A stretch of DNA of 64,000 nt from Streptomyces sp. NBC_01571 (GCF_026339875.1 NZ_JAPEPZ010000001.1:8556001-8620000); one strand, 5' to 3'. Positions 8,690 to 18,096 are shown, counted from the first letter of the stretch. Notes: generated from the sequence alone by a model not told the origin. Numbers and translations are program-made.

Positions 8690-9887
8690 GCCCCGCATCC
8701 CAGCATGTCCATGCCGAGCGGACAGACCCGCACGGCGATCCGTCCCCCGATCGAGCGACCCCGAACCAAGAAAGGTCGGACTTAACGCCCACTCAGAGAA
8801 GGGCGACCGGGCCCACCGCTTCCATAGCCTCGGATTCGGAAGCGCGCCAGGGGTCAAACCGCTGGCCGAGGCTCGAACGATCGGCATCACGGAGGCGTTC
8901 AGGGACGCGACGGTCTTCATGGGCGGACGTATGCCCCTCGACGAGCGCGGCTTTCACCCGGTCGCCGTATCACGCAACGGCGTTGCTCATTACGCGCACC
9001 ACAACGAAGGATCTGCGGCCGAGGTCGTCAAACTCGGTCTCCAGGTCATCGAAGCCGTACGTGCCGAACTGGGCCTCGACTCCTCCATCTTCTGGGGCGA
9101 GTACCAGTCCGTCTTCACGAACCTGGACAAGGTCGCCGATCTGCCGAGCCAGAAGGGCCAGAGCGACCGGCCGGTCATCGAAAGAGCGACCGAGCAGCTA
9201 GCGTTTTGCCAGGCCCAGATGGTCTTCGGCGAGCTCACCACAGCCGTCCGGAGAGCTCAGTCGGTCAGCTCATGGTGGGCTGAGGCGCGGCACGCCGACG
9301 TCCAGGAAACTGTAGCCCGCACGACCTTGATCGCCGCCCTGCTCACTGCCCTCGACTCTGCTGGGGACCGCATACGGGACGCTGCGAGAGAGCTTCTCGT
9401 CGCCTACGACATAGTCCCCTACGCCTTCCCGCTCGAAGCTCCGCCCAGCCCTTCCGAGATCGAGCAGCGGGCGCGGACCGCAGTGATGGTCAAGGTTCTA
9501 CTCGCATCGAGCGTGGGCTCCGCCATCCGTCGTGTTCACAACGACTTCTCTGCCTTGTCCATCGCGCCGATCCTGGCTGAAGTCAGCACGTCAGGACGTC
9601 TGCTGGAAGACGCATTGGCGAAACCCGGCACACGCCGCTGGTGGCATAACTGCCCGGCCTGCGGCTACAGCGGCAACGTCTACGGTGACCTGGAGCCCAG
9701 GGGCTGCTCCTGCGAGCAGGAGTGGGACACCTGCCCCCACGACGACCGGAGCGAGGGGGTGGGAAGTATCCAGTCGTTCTGCTGCCCGTTCTGCGGGCTA
9801 CTCCTCAATCACAGCGCGGAGTTGGCGGAGGCCGGCGTCGCGCCCGAGACGGCAGAACCCTCGGACGCGTCCCCGGCGAGTGGATGA

Positions 9888-10481
9888 CATAGAACCACCG
9901 CGTTGCGCCAGCACGGCCTGCAAAGATCCGCCGGACAGACCCTAGCCTCGCGTGGGAGGCTCTCCTCTCCGGAGGCGCCTTCTATGTCTGGGAGGGCTTG
10001 GTCCCCGCCAACCGGCTCTTCCACACCCACCGGATCCGCGGCCGGGTCGCACAAGGGCACGGGCAGGCGACGCTCGGCCGCGATGAAGGGGTCGGCATCC
10101 TCGAAGCCACAGGAGAGGAACCTCTCCTCATCGGCTTGATCAGGACGGCAGATCGGGCATGGATGTTCACGCTCTTTCTCAACGCCATGGCCACGACGGT
10201 GCTTGCCTGCGTTGGCGTCACACCGCCTTCGTAAGAAGGAGACTGACGCAGTCCGAACTGCAGTTGGCGGGTGAGCGTTTGAGCTGGCGAGTTTCGCCGC
10301 GTACTGGGCGACCGCTTGGTGAGATCGGGCCGAGACGCGGTTCCGCTGTGAGCGCGTGTCACGTTCAGCAGTCCGCAGAAGGGCCTTGGCCTACCGTGTC
10401 TTTGATGACGCTGCGGATTCGGCCAGGCAGGGCACAATGCCAAGGCCAGGGACAGTCCGAGGAGCTTTTACCGGTACGACG
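9888..10481. other. Intergenic with a 5'-less coding fragment
   Basis: A plus-strand frame from about 9966 to 10234 reads like real protein (LAWEALLSGGAFYVWEGLVP, then IRGRVAQGHGQATLG and a hydrophobic end) but is open back to a stop near 9889 with no usable start except TTG 9998. It looks like the tail of a decayed gene. 10235-10481 shows nothing recognisable. Confidence 0.35.
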
Positions 10482-11735
10482 CTACTCGGCGGGGCGCGCT
10501 TCGTGCGCGAGCTTGGGGGTGGCGCGCTCAGCCTGTACGGCGGACCGGTCGGGGATGGTCGGCGCGGCCCGGCGGAAGTCCAGGTCGTCGAATTCTCCGA
10601 TTGCGTCGGCGAGCTGGTCGCCGACGATGTCGCGCAGCACCTTGATGGCCGTCACCAAGAGGTATCTGTGTTCAGGGGTGAACAGATGGTCGAAGGCGGC
10701 CTCGGTGTATGCGTGGTCGCCGCAACGTGCGTCGAAGCAAGCCAGTTCGGCGGTCTGGACGAGGTCCCGCGCGATCGCGGGATTTGCTCGCAGCTTGGTG
10801 ACCAGGTCGATGTAGCGGTCAAGCCACTCGGGTGGTTCGGCGACGATGGATTTGAGGCTGGCGACGGCGATGTCCTGCCGGGTGGCGCCGACCTTGGTGT
10901 AGCTGTCGTGGATACGCCGGACTTGGTGTTGGACGAGTTCGTCTGCCTGGCTGAGGATTGCCAGGATCTGGCTGTTGTCGGGATCGCCGAGGGTGACTGC
11001 GCGGGCGACCCGTTCCCTAAGGTCGCTGCCGGGTACGACATCCAGGCGGGAGGCGTCGCGGATCGCGGCCAGCAGCAGCGCGATCAGGGCGTGGCTGGCC
11101 AGGATCTGTGAGGTCGGATTCGGGACGACGCCCTGGCGTGTGGCGGAGTTCAGTGCGACCAGCGCGTTAAGACATTCGGGCGAGTCGGCCAGCAGGCTAT
11201 CGGCACGCAGAAACGCCACCAGTCCACCGGGGATGTGTTTGAGTCCCTTGAGCTGGGTGTCAGTGCGACGTTCCGCCTGTTCACAGCCCATGCCCTGGAT
11301 GTGGGCGAATCGTTCGGGTACCCAGGCGTGGCCGTCCTCCCTGGAGGCGAGGGTCTGCATGTCCATGATCTGCAGATCCAGCGCCTGGGCGATGGCCCGG
11401 CCCCGGCGGGTGATGGTTTGGCGAACGAGGACGGCTCGTTGGGTGCCGGTCAGGCGCTGCAGTCCGGAGAGCCACAACAGCCGATCCGGCTCGCCTGACT
11501 GTCCCTTGGTGGTCTTGCATTCCAAAACCGACAGGCTCGTGCGCAGCCGGCCGTCGATGTCGACGGCGAGCACGTCAAGGTCGGTCAGGATTTCGCGCCC
11601 CCGGTCGGCGGCTACCCGCAACGGGACCCGCAGGCGAGCTAGGGCGCCCTCAGCGAACTCAAGGCGTCCCACCCGCCGCTCCAGGTCTGCGCCTGGGTCT
11701 TCGGGACGGGTGCGGTTCGTCTGGGCGGCCGCCAC
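10482..11735 (-). CDS. PD-(D/E)XK nuclease-like protein
   Basis: 417 residues from GTG 11735, whose G is also the last base of the upstream gene's TAG stop. The N-terminal 130 residues show a restriction-endonuclease-like core: Asp54 in TDLDVLAVDIDGRL, then a strand LSVLECKTTKG with Glu72-x-Lys74, then a helix with GLQRL. This is the D...ExK signature of PD-(D/E)XK nucleases. The remaining 290 residues are helical and unrecognised. With its upstream partner it forms a two-gene unit, which suggests a DNA-targeting or defence role; this is inference. Confidence 0.6.
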   Translation of the reverse strand: MAAAQTNRTRPEDPGADLERRVGRLEFAEGALARLRVPLRVAADRGREILTDLDVLAVDIDGRLRTSLSVLECKTTKGQSGEPDRLLWLSGLQRLTGTQRAVLVRQTITRRGRAIAQALDLQIMDMQTLASREDGHAWVPERFAHIQGMGCEQAERRTDTQLKGLKHIPGGLVAFLRADSLLADSPECLNALVALNSATRQGVVPNPTSQILASHALIALLLAAIRDASRLDVVPGSDLRERVARAVTLGDPDNSQILAILSQADELVQHQVRRIHDSYTKVGATRQDIAVASLKSIVAEPPEWLDRYIDLVTKLRANPAIARDLVQTAELACFDARCGDHAYTEAAFDHLFTPEHRYLLVTAIKVLRDIVGDQLADAIGEFDDLDFRRAAPTIPDRSAVQAERATPKLAHEARPAE

Positions 11736-12985
11736 TAGAAGTTCCTCCGGGCCGTCGTGTCGCGCAGTGCTGACATGAACCGCCGCGAGTCGGCGTCGTC
11801 CAATACGACCGCGGTGGCGACCTGGGCGCGCTCGCGTTCCAGGTGGTTGTACGAGCGTTGCTCGCCGATCCCGGCAAAAGTCGTGTTCTCTTCGCCAGCG
11901 GTGTTCCCGCGTGCGTCGAGGATCGCGAGCGCTTGCTCCGCGACCTCGGCCTGCAGCAGGCGCATCCGAGCATGGCGGCCGTCGCCTACGACTTCGATGG
12001 TTCCAGCGGTTTCGAGCATCGCGTAGTCCTCCGCGATGCGCTCGTGGTTGCCGGCTTCGCCGTCGCGGATGAGGACATGCAGGAAAGCGCCTGGGCTAGT
12101 GAGCTTCCAGGATGCGAACGTCGATGCGTAGATCATGCTGCCGACGAGCTGACGGATGTGGCCGGATGGGTCGCGGGGGTCGGTACCGAACGGGTCTCGA
12201 TGGAGGTGTGGTGTAAAGAGGAGTTTCTTGTCGCTGGTGGCGACGACCTGGGACCGCTCGACCAACCCGGCACTGACGGCGAAGTCGATCCACCGCTGTT
12301 CGGTGCTTTTGACGTGCTCCTCCGGAATACCGGGCGAGGCCATGACCTCCTCGATCAGCGCACCGACCTCTCGCTGCACGCGCGCGTCCTCAGTGCGCAG
12401 CGCGGCCGTCACCACCTCGGCGTCACCGACCCAGATGTTCGGATTGAAGACCACCGCGCGGCCGTCCTCACTCTGCACCTCGCGCACGAGGTTGACGGTG
12501 ATCAAGCAGCCCAACGCCCGCTCGGCAGACTCATCCCCGTGCCCAGAGCCTGCCTGCAGAGCCGCATGGCGCTCCAGCGGCTGGATTGAGGTCGCCCGCA
12601 TGATCTCCAGCGCGGCGCGCTGCGTCGGCGTGACAAGCAGAATGCCCAGCAGCCGATCCGTCGCACCCAACAGCTCGGCATTCGGCGGAACGAATGCCGC
12701 CACACTGACCAGCCCCCCGTCGGGGCGCCGGTCGCACTGAACCCAGCCCAGCTGTTCCATCGTAGGCAGTACAAACCGGTCAAGATCCAAGGGGCCGATC
12801 TTGGCTTCGATGCCGATGGCCCGTACTCGCTCGGCCGAGGAAACTTGGGCGTTGCGCAGCCGCCAGGCCATCTCGTAGATCTGCCCGGCAAACCGCAACG
12901 TCTCCAGTTCAGCGTGCACAGGCGACACCGAGTAAGCGGTCAGGTGCCGAGAAAATCCCAGGATGAGCTGAGCATCGCTGATCAA
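11735..12985 (-). CDS. Unknown protein, partner of PD-(D/E)XK gene
   Basis: 416 residues, first gene of a two-gene operon; it ends in TAG whose last base starts the downstream nuclease-like gene. The middle reads as a winged-helix or cell-type regulator-like region (AAFVPPNAELLGATDRLLGI; then TQRAALEIMRATS), and the C-terminus has two further helical segments (IAEDYAMLETAGTIEVVGDG looks like another winged helix). No enzyme motif is visible. It probably acts as a sensor or DNA-binding subunit for the nuclease-like protein. Family not recognised. Confidence 0.5.
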   Translation of the reverse strand: MISDAQLILGFSRHLTAYSVSPVHAELETLRFAGQIYEMAWRLRNAQVSSAERVRAIGIEAKIGPLDLDRFVLPTMEQLGWVQCDRRPDGGLVSVAAFVPPNAELLGATDRLLGILLVTPTQRAALEIMRATSIQPLERHAALQAGSGHGDESAERALGCLITVNLVREVQSEDGRAVVFNPNIWVGDAEVVTAALRTEDARVQREVGALIEEVMASPGIPEEHVKSTEQRWIDFAVSAGLVERSQVVATSDKKLLFTPHLHRDPFGTDPRDPSGHIRQLVGSMIYASTFASWKLTSPGAFLHVLIRDGEAGNHERIAEDYAMLETAGTIEVVGDGRHARMRLLQAEVAEQALAILDARGNTAGEENTTFAGIGEQRSYNHLERERAQVATAVVLDDADSRRFMSALRDTTARRNF

Positions 12986-13030
12986 GAATCCCCCTGGACG
13001 TGATCCGTGAAGGCTGAGCCCACGAGCTTA

Positions 13031-14195
13031 CTGAGGTTGAACGCGTGGTGTCGTAGGGGATGACGGCTAGCCGGTGGCTGCGGTATCACCGAAGGTATGC
13101 GGTATCCACAAGGGGGCGGGCTGACCGCCGAACGGCAGCAGTTCCGCGAAGAGTTACGGCTCAAGACGGCCGAGCGGTTCGCCCAGGGCGAGGGCAGTAC
13201 CGCGATCGCCAGAGATCTTCGGGTCAGTGTCCGTTCGGTCCAGCGATGGCGTCACGCGTGGGCCGAAGGCGGCCCGCGATCCCTGCGGTCGCAGGGGCCG
13301 GCGTCTCTGCCAAGGCTGAGCGATCGGCAGTTTGCTCAGCTTGAGGCGGAGCTGGCCAAGGGGCCGGCCGCGCATGGCTGGGAGGACCAGCGCTGGACAC
13401 TGAGCCGGGTCAAGACGGTGATCGGCCGGCGCTTCCATCTGACGTACACGATCCAGGGTGTGCGGAAGCTGTTGGTGCGTAACGGCTGGTCCTGCCAGGT
13501 CCCGGCCCGTCGTGCCATGGAGCGGGACGATGATGCGGTCGCGGGGTGGGTCAAGGAGGTGTGGCCCCGCGCGGAAGGTTAGCGGCGGCCCGTGGAGCCT
13601 GGCTGGTCTTCGAGGACGAAGCCGGCTTCTCCATGACACCGCCGCACGCAAAGACATGGGCGCCACGCGGCCGGACCCCGGTGGTCCGGGTCCGCGGCCG
13701 TTCCCGCAGACGCATATCCATAGCCGCGCTGACCTGCTACAAACCCGGCCACCGATCGAGGCTGATCTACCGGCCCCGCCGCGACGACGGCAACCGTGAC
13801 GGGCGCAAGAGCTTCTCCTGGCGCGACTACCGGGACCTGCTGATCGCCGCCCACCAACAACTCGACGGCCCCATCGTCCTCATCTGGGACAACCTCAACG
13901 TCCACAAAGCCGCAGGGCTCCGGGAGTTCGCCGAAACCCGCGACTGGCTGACCATCCACTACCTGCCGCCCTACGCACCCGACCTCAACCCCGTCGAAGG
14001 CATCTGGTCCCTCCTGCGACGTGGCTGGCTCTCGAACGTCGCTTTCAGCACCCCGGAACACCTCGTCCAGACCGTCCGGCGCGGCCTACGGCACATCCAG
14101 TACCGCAGCCACCTCATAGACGGCTGCCTCACCGAGACCGGCCTGACCATCCGACCCGCCTGATCAGCAGCACGACATCCCGAGTTCAACCTCAG
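13031..14195 (+). mobile_element. IS630-family insertion sequence
   Basis: Inverted ends CTGAGGTTGAAC (from 13031) and its reverse complement (ending at 14195) are flanked by TA at 13029-13030 and 14196-14197, the hallmark TA duplication of IS630. It carries a transposase in two overlapping frames. Confidence 0.88.
13097..14163 (+). CDS. IS630-family transposase in two frames (-1 shift)
   Basis: The first frame (13097-13582) has helix-turn-helix segments (STAIARDLRVSVRSVQRW and a winged helix around LSRVKTVIGRRF). The second (13546-14163) has the DDE core: Asp in WLVFEDEAGF, Asp in VLIWDNLNVH and Glu in PDLNPVEGIWSLL. The change is from frame 2 to frame 1, as in a -1 ribosomal frameshift, which many IS630 elements use. 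No obvious slippery heptamer is seen between 13546 and 13582, so a one-base deletion is also possible. Confidence 0.85.
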
Positions 14196-14228
14196 TAGCG
14201 GACGGTATCGTCCGCGCTCGCATAAGCC

Positions 14229-14366
14229 GACTACGACTTCCGCCTGGTCCTGGGCGACGGCGGTCACAGCCCCAACCACGGCGGCGTCCTGCTCCCTGAT
14301 GCCCTCCGCTGGTTGTGGCGGCCCGACGAGGGCTGGGTGTCGCCAGATGTTGATCAACAACCCTGA
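14229..14366 (+). pseudogene. C-terminal fragment of an esterase
   Basis: 46 codons ending in TGA at 14364-14366 read [18 protein letters not shown] then [10 protein letters not shown], the end of enterochelin-esterase-like hydrolases, including the catalytic-His region GGHSPNHG. An in-frame TAA at 14223 and the IS630 right end cut it off, and the front half is not found on the other side of the element. It is a non-functional remnant. Confidence 0.6.
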
Positions 14367-14460
14367 GTGCCAGGGCAGTCACAGTCGCCCGCGTCTGGAG
14401 TGGCTGGGGCGTTGGTCAATGGAATCGAACAGGTGATTGAATTGGCCTATGTGCCATCTC

Positions 14461-14670
14461 ATGCCTTCCGACCTCGCCCGCACTCAACACGAGTGGACCG
14501 CCACGTACCGCGAGCTGGCCGCACGGCGGGGTGGTGCCGCACTGCGGCGTCGGCTTCTCAGCCTGTCGGTGGCGGTGTATTACCACCCGTTTTGGGGTTC
14601 CCGAGGCCGTTTTCCGGTGGATGGGGAGAGGTTGGTCGATCGGCCTCGTGAAGAGGAGGTCGGCACATGA
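14461..14670 (+). CDS. Small conserved-type Streptomyces protein
   Basis: 69 residues from ATG 14461 (MPSDLARTQHEWTATYRELA). In-frame starts at 14449 and TTG 14437 exist and no clear ribosome site decides. It is basic in the middle (ALRRRLLSLS) and has VYYHPFWG. It lies 25 bases before the next gene and I recall such a pair as common on Streptomyces accessory DNA, but function is unknown. Confidence 0.5.
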   Translation: MPSDLARTQHEWTATYRELAARRGGAALRRRLLSLSVAVYYHPFWGSRGRFPVDGERLVDRPREEEVGT

Positions 14671-14694
14671 TCGTCCACTGGTCGGCTTGGTCCG

Positions 14695-14970
14695 GTGCCC
14701 GCCATGTTCGAGCTGCCGTCTGACCCGCCCCGCCTCCGCATGATCCTGGACTTCCTCGACGAGCAGGTCGCGCGGAATCAGACGATCGGCATCTATGTGT
14801 CGGTTCAGCAGAAGGCTGTCCGTCATGCGCTGTCCGTTGCCGAAGGTCAGGCTGAAGCTGCTCGTCGACTCGTCTGCCGCTTCTTACGCGCCGAGGGTCG
14901 CGCCATCTCCGTGATCTTCGTCCAGCCGTGCATGTGCGGGCCGCAAGTCCTGGGCACGCCCTACCGATGA
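14695..14970 (+). CDS. Small unknown protein
   Basis: 91 residues from GTG 14695 (ATG 14704 is an alternative). It reads MFELPSDPPRLRMILDFLDE then QTIGIYVSVQQKAVRHALSV, an amphipathic helical protein. It follows the gene at 14461 closely and converges on the toxin-like gene, overlapping its end by 10 bases. The last 30 residues look less protein-like and may reflect a local frameshift. Confidence 0.5.
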   Translation: MPAMFELPSDPPRLRMILDFLDEQVARNQTIGIYVSVQQKAVRHALSVAEGQAEAARRLVCRFLRAEGRAISVIFVQPCMCGPQVLGTPYR

Positions 14971-15506
14971 TGCCGAGGGCGAGGAGGGTCTTGTCGAGGC
15001 TGGCGTTGCTCGTCCTGGGCTCGTCGGCTTCGTTCCCCCGCGCGCTGTCCGCGTTGCTGCAGAGGTTGGGCAGAGGGGCGTGTCGGCTGGATTGAGCGTT
15101 CCCCAGCTACCTCCGGGCGGGCGAGCCTGGAGACAGCTCGCTCGTATGCCTCGGCCAGGTAGCGCGGGCCGACCGCGAGGACCTGTAGCCGTGGCCGCCG
15201 GTCGCGGTCTGCGGTGTCGGGCACCGGGTCGAGAAATCGGTAGACAATGCGATAGCGCGGCGCTGGGCGGTTGAGGCGTCGGTCGACGTCATACTCCTGC
15301 TCGTCGAAATACAGCTTCCAGCAGTTCCTCAGTTCCGCCGGCCAGGAATCCGGCATCCGTTCCAGACGGGTGCCCTGGACTTCTCCGCTGGTCAGCTGCG
15401 CGATGCGGATGAGCGCCAGCTTCTGCAACTGGAGGTTCTTCAGCTGCAGGATGTCGGCGCCGACCTGCGGTAGGTGGTCTCCGCGGAAAGGGTCGGACGC
15501 CGCCAC
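14961..15506 (-). CDS. Putative RelE-like toxin of a toxin-antitoxin pair
   Basis: 181 residues from GTG 15506, 21 bases after the stop of the upstream gene, with GGAGAAG as ribosome site. The core has ELRNCWKLYFDEQEYDVDRR, APRYRIVYRFL and LQVLAVGPRYLAEAYERAV, the strand order of RelE/ParE-type ribonuclease toxins (inferred). The C-terminal 45 residues are Gln/Arg-rich and may be a late extension. Paired with the small acidic gene just upstream, as in type II modules. Confidence 0.55.
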   Translation of the reverse strand: MAASDPFRGDHLPQVGADILQLKNLQLQKLALIRIAQLTSGEVQGTRLERMPDSWPAELRNCWKLYFDEQEYDVDRRLNRPAPRYRIVYRFLDPVPDTADRDRRPRLQVLAVGPRYLAEAYERAVSRLARPEVAGERSIQPTRPSAQPLQQRGQRAGERSRRAQDEQRQPRQDPPRPRHHR

Positions 15507-15527
15507 GACTTCTCCGTCCTGCTGTCG

Positions 15528-15884
15528 TCAGTCCTCGCGAGCCGACGCCCCGCCGGCCTGGAGGAGATCGTCGGCGTCCTCGGGCTGCGCCTCGGCGACC
15601 AGGCGGGCCAGGGCCGCCGTATCCAGCCCCTGCCCGGGGGCGGGAGCGTCGGCCAGCCGATTGGCTGCGAGATTGCCGAGGTCGAGGTCCTCGCTACGCT
15701 CCAGTGCCCGGCAGAGCTCCAAGAACAGGTCGTAGGGAAGGACTACGGCTTCGGGCTCGCCCCCCTCCTGCTCGCCGACCAGCAAGGGGAGGGCCCGTTC
15801 GCCGCCTTGCCGGAACCCCGCGAGGACCGTCCGGAGGGTGGCGGCCACCCTGGCAACGGAGTGAACTTCTTGCTGTCCGCTCAT
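15528..15884 (-). CDS. Putative antitoxin
   Basis: 118 residues from ATG 15884 (MSGQQEVHSVARVAATLRTV); the longer in-frame start at 15944 has no support. The middle has ALPLLVGEQEGGEPEAVVLP followed by YDLFLELCRALE, the arrangement of Phd/YefM-type antitoxins (a short strand pair then a toxin-binding helix). The C-terminus is acidic. It precedes the toxin-like gene by 21 bases on the same strand. Confidence 0.5.
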   Translation of the reverse strand: MSGQQEVHSVARVAATLRTVLAGFRQGGERALPLLVGEQEGGEPEAVVLPYDLFLELCRALERSEDLDLGNLAANRLADAPAPGQGLDTAALARLVAEAQPEDADDLLQAGGASARED

Positions 15885-15990
15885 GTGATTCACCCTAGCC
15901 ACGACTCTCGCCGGTCGGCGCATGGATTTCTGCTGCCGGTCCACCCTGCTCTCCCTGCACGTGCGGCGAGTCCTCCGACCTGGGCTTTCC

Positions 15991-16830
15991 TCACGTTCCG
16001 AGCATCATGGCCATGGGCTCCGACAGATGGCTCAGTCTGGCGCTTAGCTGAGAGGCAGCCGTCTTTGTCGCCTCGATCACTGACTCCGGAGCCTCAGGCA
16101 TGACGGTGGCAGGTTTGAGTAGGAGTGCGGCTCCCATGATCGCTTCCCCCCAGACGATGGGCGCCGCGCAGGAATTCCACAGGGGCATGCACTCTTCGTA
16201 GCCGAGGGCGTAGCCGCGGTCACGGACCTCTTCGAGTGAAGCGAGGAGTTCCTTGTCGTCGCGGTAGACACCTGGGCCCGCTTCAGCCGGAATCGGTTCG
16301 GCCAGCACCAGCTCCTGAAGGGTCGTAGGGAGGTAGGCAAGGATGGTTCGGCCGCTGGCTCCGGTACGGAGCGAACGGGTGACGGAGAGGATGTCGAGGG
16401 CGGTCATACCGAGTTCCACCAGGTCCGAATCACCCACGGCCATGTCTATGCACTGACGCTGGGCGCCCCCGAAGGGGGCCAGCATGTATTGGAAGACCAG
16501 GCCTCCGTCAGTGGCCTCGCGCAGCTCCTCCAGGATCGTGTGCGTGCTGTCGTCCTTGGCTGGCGCGCTGGCGAGCGCGTGCATTCCGAGGTGCGCAGCG
16601 GTCGCCCCCAGTCGGTACTTGCCGCGTCCGATGCGCTCGAACAGTCCGCCGTAGACGCCGGATTGCAGGATGCGTGAGGCGGTGGAGTCGTCCAGGCCGG
16701 CCGCCTTGGCTATCTCGCCAGTGCCGTGTACATCCCCGCCCAGCTGAGCAAAGGCTTTCTGGACTCGGATGAATCGGTCGACGAGACGAGATCCGGTCTC
16801 CGAGGCGTTCGAGATTTCGTTGCCAGTCAT
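15991..16830 (-). CDS. IclR-family transcriptional regulator
   Basis: 279 residues from ATG 16830 with GGGGAGG upstream. The N-terminal winged helix includes GTGEIAKAAGLDDSTASRIL, and the ligand domain starts near THTILEELREATDGG, with the typical RTGASGRTILAYLP and C-terminal GAALLLKPATVMPE segments. IclR proteins bind small ligands and control nearby catabolic or secondary-metabolism genes. It lies 146 bases downstream of the oxidoreductase on the same strand, so it may regulate that gene. Confidence 0.88.
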   Translation of the reverse strand: MTGNEISNASETGSRLVDRFIRVQKAFAQLGGDVHGTGEIAKAAGLDDSTASRILQSGVYGGLFERIGRGKYRLGATAAHLGMHALASAPAKDDSTHTILEELREATDGGLVFQYMLAPFGGAQRQCIDMAVGDSDLVELGMTALDILSVTRSLRTGASGRTILAYLPTTLQELVLAEPIPAEAGPGVYRDDKELLASLEEVRDRGYALGYEECMPLWNSCAAPIVWGEAIMGAALLLKPATVMPEAPESVIEATKTAASQLSARLSHLSEPMAMMLGT

Positions 16831-16976
16831 GTAGCCCGCTACCTCCCCAACGGGTGGGCCGCTCCCGTCAGAGACCGGCCCACCAACTCCCGCACATGGA
16901 CGACTAGTTGAAGGACGCCTCGCGTCGCACTCTTGTTCCAGGTGGCGGAAAGTTTGAGGGTAATCTGAGCTTTCAA

Positions 16977-17921
16977 CTACCCGGCGGTATCAAGGCAGAG
17001 CTTCCCGGTGTGCGCCCGAGCGGCCAGAGCGGCGTGGGCAGCGGCTGCCTTGCTCATCGGATAGACCTGTCCGAGGACCGGGCGAAGCGAGCCGGCGCGC
17101 ACGGCGTCGAAGAGTGCGTTCATACTGGCGGGCAGGGCCTTCAGGTCGCGGAACAGGGTCGGCAGCCAGAAACCGGAGACGGTGATCGACTGCTCCATCA
17201 GTACCTTGGTCGACACCTCGGTGGTCTGGCCCGACGCGTATCCGTACACAGCCAGCCGCCCGTTGGGGGCGAGGGCGGCGATGATCGAGTGGAAGGTCGG
17301 TCCGCCGGTCATCTCAAGCGCGACCTGGACCGGGCCGCCGGCTGCTTCCTTGATTTCCTCAGTGAGGTTCTCACTGGTGGAATCGACGACTGCGTCGGCA
17401 CCGAGGTCTTCTGCGAGCTGACGCTTCTCCTTCGTGCTCGCCAGGGCGATCACCTTCGCGCCGATGCTCTTGGCCAGTTGGACGGCTATGGACCCCAAGC
17501 CGCCCGCGGCGGCCGGGATCACCACGGTCTGGCCCTCCCGGACAGCAGCGACGGTGTGGAGCAGGTGGTAGGCCGAATTGCCCTGGAGGCACAGTGCGAC
17601 TGCCTGCTCGTCGGTCACGTCATCAGGCACCTCCCACGAGGTGCGGCGGTGGACGTGGGCCTGCTCGGCGTATCCGCCGCCCTGGGTGAGGCCAACAAAG
17701 CGCTTGCCGTCCGCTGTCGTGCCGACGACTTCGTTGCCGGGAATGTAGGGCAATGTCACGGGAGCGAGATAGCTGTTTCCCCGTACGTGCATGTCCGCGT
17801 AGTTCACGCCTGCGCGACTCACCTGCAAGAGGTGATGGGCGCCGCGCGGCTCAAGATCGGGGACCTCAACCACCTGCAGCACTTCGGGACCGCCGAACTG
17901 TTCCATCCTAATGGCGCGCAC
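16977..17921 (-). CDS. Quinone-oxidoreductase-like MDR family enzyme
   Basis: 314 residues from GTG 17921, with GGGAGAA five bases upstream. The N-terminal GroES-like part has EVPDLEPRGAHHLLQV and GVNYADMHVR; the NADPH-binding Rossmann part has VVIPAAAGGLGSIAVQLAK and later GADAVVDSTSENL. It lacks the Cys/His zinc ligands of alcohol dehydrogenases, so it fits the zinc-free quinone reductase branch of the medium-chain superfamily. Three palindromes TCTCAC-N3-GTGAGA lie about 95-175 bases upstream, so it is likely under specific repression. Substrate unknown. Confidence 0.85.
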   Translation of the reverse strand: MRAIRMEQFGGPEVLQVVEVPDLEPRGAHHLLQVSRAGVNYADMHVRGNSYLAPVTLPYIPGNEVVGTTADGKRFVGLTQGGGYAEQAHVHRRTSWEVPDDVTDEQAVALCLQGNSAYHLLHTVAAVREGQTVVIPAAAGGLGSIAVQLAKSIGAKVIALASTKEKRQLAEDLGADAVVDSTSENLTEEIKEAAGGPVQVALEMTGGPTFHSIIAALAPNGRLAVYGYASGQTTEVSTKVLMEQSITVSGFWLPTLFRDLKALPASMNALFDAVRAGSLRPVLGQVYPMSKAAAAHAALAARAHTGKLCLDTAG

Positions 17922-18016
17922 ACTTCTCCCTGCGGTTGTGGATCTGGGTATGCCTCCTACGCCCAGGCTATGTCATGGAGTTGACGGTTCTGCGGAGTGC
18001 TGGCAAACGCCCTCCG

Positions 18017-18096
18017 TTTCTCACGGGGTGAGAAATGAAACCGCATTCTCACCACATGAGATGTGTTCAACGGGCTCGTTTCTCACCACGTGAGAA
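18017..18096. promoter_or_regulatory. Three tandem palindromic operators TCTCAC-N3-GTGAGA
   Basis: Sites at 18017-18035 (TTTCTCAC-GGG-GTGAGAAA, perfect 8-bp arms), 18047-18061 (TCTCAC-CAC-ATGAGA) and 18080-18096 (TTCTCAC-CAC-GTGAGAA). Centres are 28 and 34 bp apart. They lie upstream of the oxidoreductase (start 17921). A fourth copy is at 19770. Which regulator binds is unknown; the local IclR and EspR-like proteins are candidates. Confidence 0.6.

Larger units (their letters stand above)
7427..8792 (-). mobile_element. IS5-family insertion sequence with two genes
   Basis: Perfect 16-bp inverted ends (GTGGGCGTTAAGTCCG from 7427, its reverse complement ending at 8792) flanked by TCA at 7424-7426 and 8793-8795. 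A 3-bp TNA duplication fits the IS1031-type branch of IS5. It carries a transposase and a coupled accessory gene, both on the minus strand. Confidence 0.9.
7265..9887 (+). pseudogene. Unknown zinc-ribbon protein gene split by an IS5-type element
   Basis: Codons 7265-7426 and 8796-9887 join in frame (LLIS then EKGDRAHRF) when the element and one copy of the TCA target duplication are removed, giving 1,254 bases or 417 residues. GTG 7265 has GGGGAGAGG upstream; an earlier in-frame ATG at 7157 lacks one. The protein is mostly helical, with a HEPN-like look in the first part (ALLCRHDPLLI, a typical nucleotide-associated helix pair, inferred). It ends with a Cys-rich zinc ribbon: CPAC near 9654, then CSC, CPH and CPFC up to about 9800. 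Family unknown. Confidence 0.7.

Noticed and set aside
8622..8795. Start of the zinc-ribbon protein within the IS5-type element
   Set aside because: The frame is open by chance through the element end. Joining across the element gives a natural front with ribosome site at 7265.
14401..14460. Earlier start of the small gene at TTG 14437 or ATG 14449
   Set aside because: No ribosome site supports either; 14461 gives the front (MPSDL) I would expect for this small-protein type, although this rests on memory rather than a search.
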